Origin: CAIRYW01 sp964555825
GTDB taxonomy: Bacteria; Patescibacteriota; Minisyncoccia; Phycocordibacterales; CAIRYW01
NCBI GenBank assembly: GCA_964555825.1
Contig: CAZKTY010000046.1
Coordinates: 1 to 5,763, forward strand
Reading direction: 5' to 3'
DNA: 5,763 bases
A program made the translations under genes and the position numbers. The notes under the pieces were generated by a model. That model saw nothing but the letters and a program-made list of their open reading frames with translations. It was not told where the DNA came from and did no database searches. Position 1 is the first letter of the stretch. Every line of letters starts with the position of its first letter. Shown piece after piece: positions 5,614 to 5,763 of this stretch.

Positions 5614-5642
5614 ATTATACCATTCTCATCTCTTAGTGTTTA
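5614..5642 (-). promoter_or_regulatory. Extended -10 promoter for the DUF4383-like gene
   Basis: The minus strand reads TGGTATAAT, a perfect extended -10 with TATAAT at 5619-5614. A partial -35 (TAAACA, 5642-5637) lies 17 bases upstream. Transcription should start near 5607, giving a leader of about 20 A/T-rich bases without a Shine-Dalgarno sequence. Confidence 0.7.
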
Positions 5643-5654
5643 TATACGAATGAA

Positions 5655-5668
5655 AACCTTAAAAGGTT
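5655..5668. repeat. Short inverted repeat upstream of the DUF4383-like promoter
   Basis: AACCTT (5655-5660) and AAGGTT (5663-5668) are perfect inverted arms separated by AA. The centre lies about 55 bases upstream of the predicted start of the DUF4383-like transcript, where an activator could bind. It could equally be part of the 3' tail of the upstream minus-strand transcript. No regulator is known from this window. Confidence 0.3.
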
Positions 5669-5673
5669 CCCAC

Positions 5674-5703
5674 CAAAAAACACACCTTCAGGTGTGTTTT
5701 TTG
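5674..5703. terminator. Intrinsic terminator, bidirectional in form
   Basis: CACACC (5681-5686) pairs with GGTGTG (5691-5696) around TTCA. A6 at 5675-5680 and T6 at 5697-5702 extend the stem, so a U-run follows the hairpin on either strand. It lies 23 bases beyond a possible minus-strand stop at 5727 and upstream of the DUF4383-like promoter, so it most likely ends a minus-strand gene entering from the right. Confidence 0.85.
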
Positions 5704-5726
5704 TAAGTAACAATAAGGAGGAGAAA

Positions 5727-5762
5727 CTACTGGATCATCTTGTTAGCAAGCATACTCATGAG
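5727..5762 (-). CDS. Possible C-terminal end of a minus-strand gene cut by the window edge
   Basis: One minus-strand frame is open from the edge for 11 codons (LMSMLANKMIQ) and ends in TAG at 5729-5727. The next frame stops later, at about 5743-5745, and the third stops almost at the edge. The TAG lies just before the terminator at 5674-5703, which is the expected layout for the end of a gene. The fragment is too short to identify, and codon evidence is weak. The plus strand is the alternative, since AAGGAGGAG lies at 5715-5723, but no ATG follows at a normal distance. Confidence 0.35.
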   Translation of the reverse strand, partial: LMSMLANKMIQ

Positions 5763-5763
5763 C

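Noticed and set aside
5715..5723. AAGGAGGAG looks like a strong Shine-Dalgarno for a plus-strand gene.
   Set aside because: Only CTG lies at normal spacing, TTG is 16 bases away and ATG 34 bases away. No promoter is visible between the terminator and this site, and other genes here use no Shine-Dalgarno.
1..5763. CRISPR array, insertion sequence, prophage, toxin-antitoxin or defence system.
   Set aside because: I see no spaced direct repeats, transposase or integrase, terminal inverted repeats with target duplication, or defence-type domains. All genes read as ordinary chromosomal ones.

Overview
The window is about 36% G+C by eye and most likely comes from a Candidate Phyla Radiation (Patescibacteria, probably Parcubacteria-like) genome. 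The reasons are an orphan membrane-anchored family 5 solute-binding protein between SecG and RNase J, an RNase J with a long low-complexity N-terminal extension, very small membrane proteins, no Shine-Dalgarno sequence before any of the six complete genes, and A/T-rich repetitive spacers. This placement is inference from gene content and style; no rRNA or other marker is present.

Layout, left to right. Positions 1-269 hold no gene I can assign. They contain small hairpins, a DnaA-box-like 9-mer, a good extended -10 promoter at 145-172 and a second -10 at 240-245. Three plus-strand genes follow: secG (270-497), a family 5 solute-binding protein (510-2246, TTG start, same frame as secG and only 12 bases after it) and, after an A/T-rich 113-base spacer, RNase J (2360-4405). 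A long A/T-flanked hairpin at 4429-4469 ends RNase J transcription and, on the other strand, transcription of the convergent genes. On the minus strand lie a DUF4383-like four-helix membrane protein (5195-5587) and a two-gene unit: a one-helix membrane protein with a charged tail (4879-5151) followed by a YtxH-like one-helix protein (4521-4859). Each of these two units has its own extended -10 promoter. The right end holds a terminator (5674-5703) and what may be the last 11 codons of another minus-strand gene.

How the genes relate. SecG belongs to the SecYEG channel. The solute-binding protein would be inserted or exported by that channel and face outward, but no permease or ATPase gene is in view. 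RNase J handles mRNA decay and 5'-end maturation. The minus-strand pair resembles the Firmicutes YtxG/YtxH stress-envelope pair in architecture. I found no convincing new multi-gene system. The more interesting signals are the strong GATC excess, a probable leaderless promoter, a dense nest of inverted repeats at the convergent junction, and the in-frame secG/solute-binding-protein junction.
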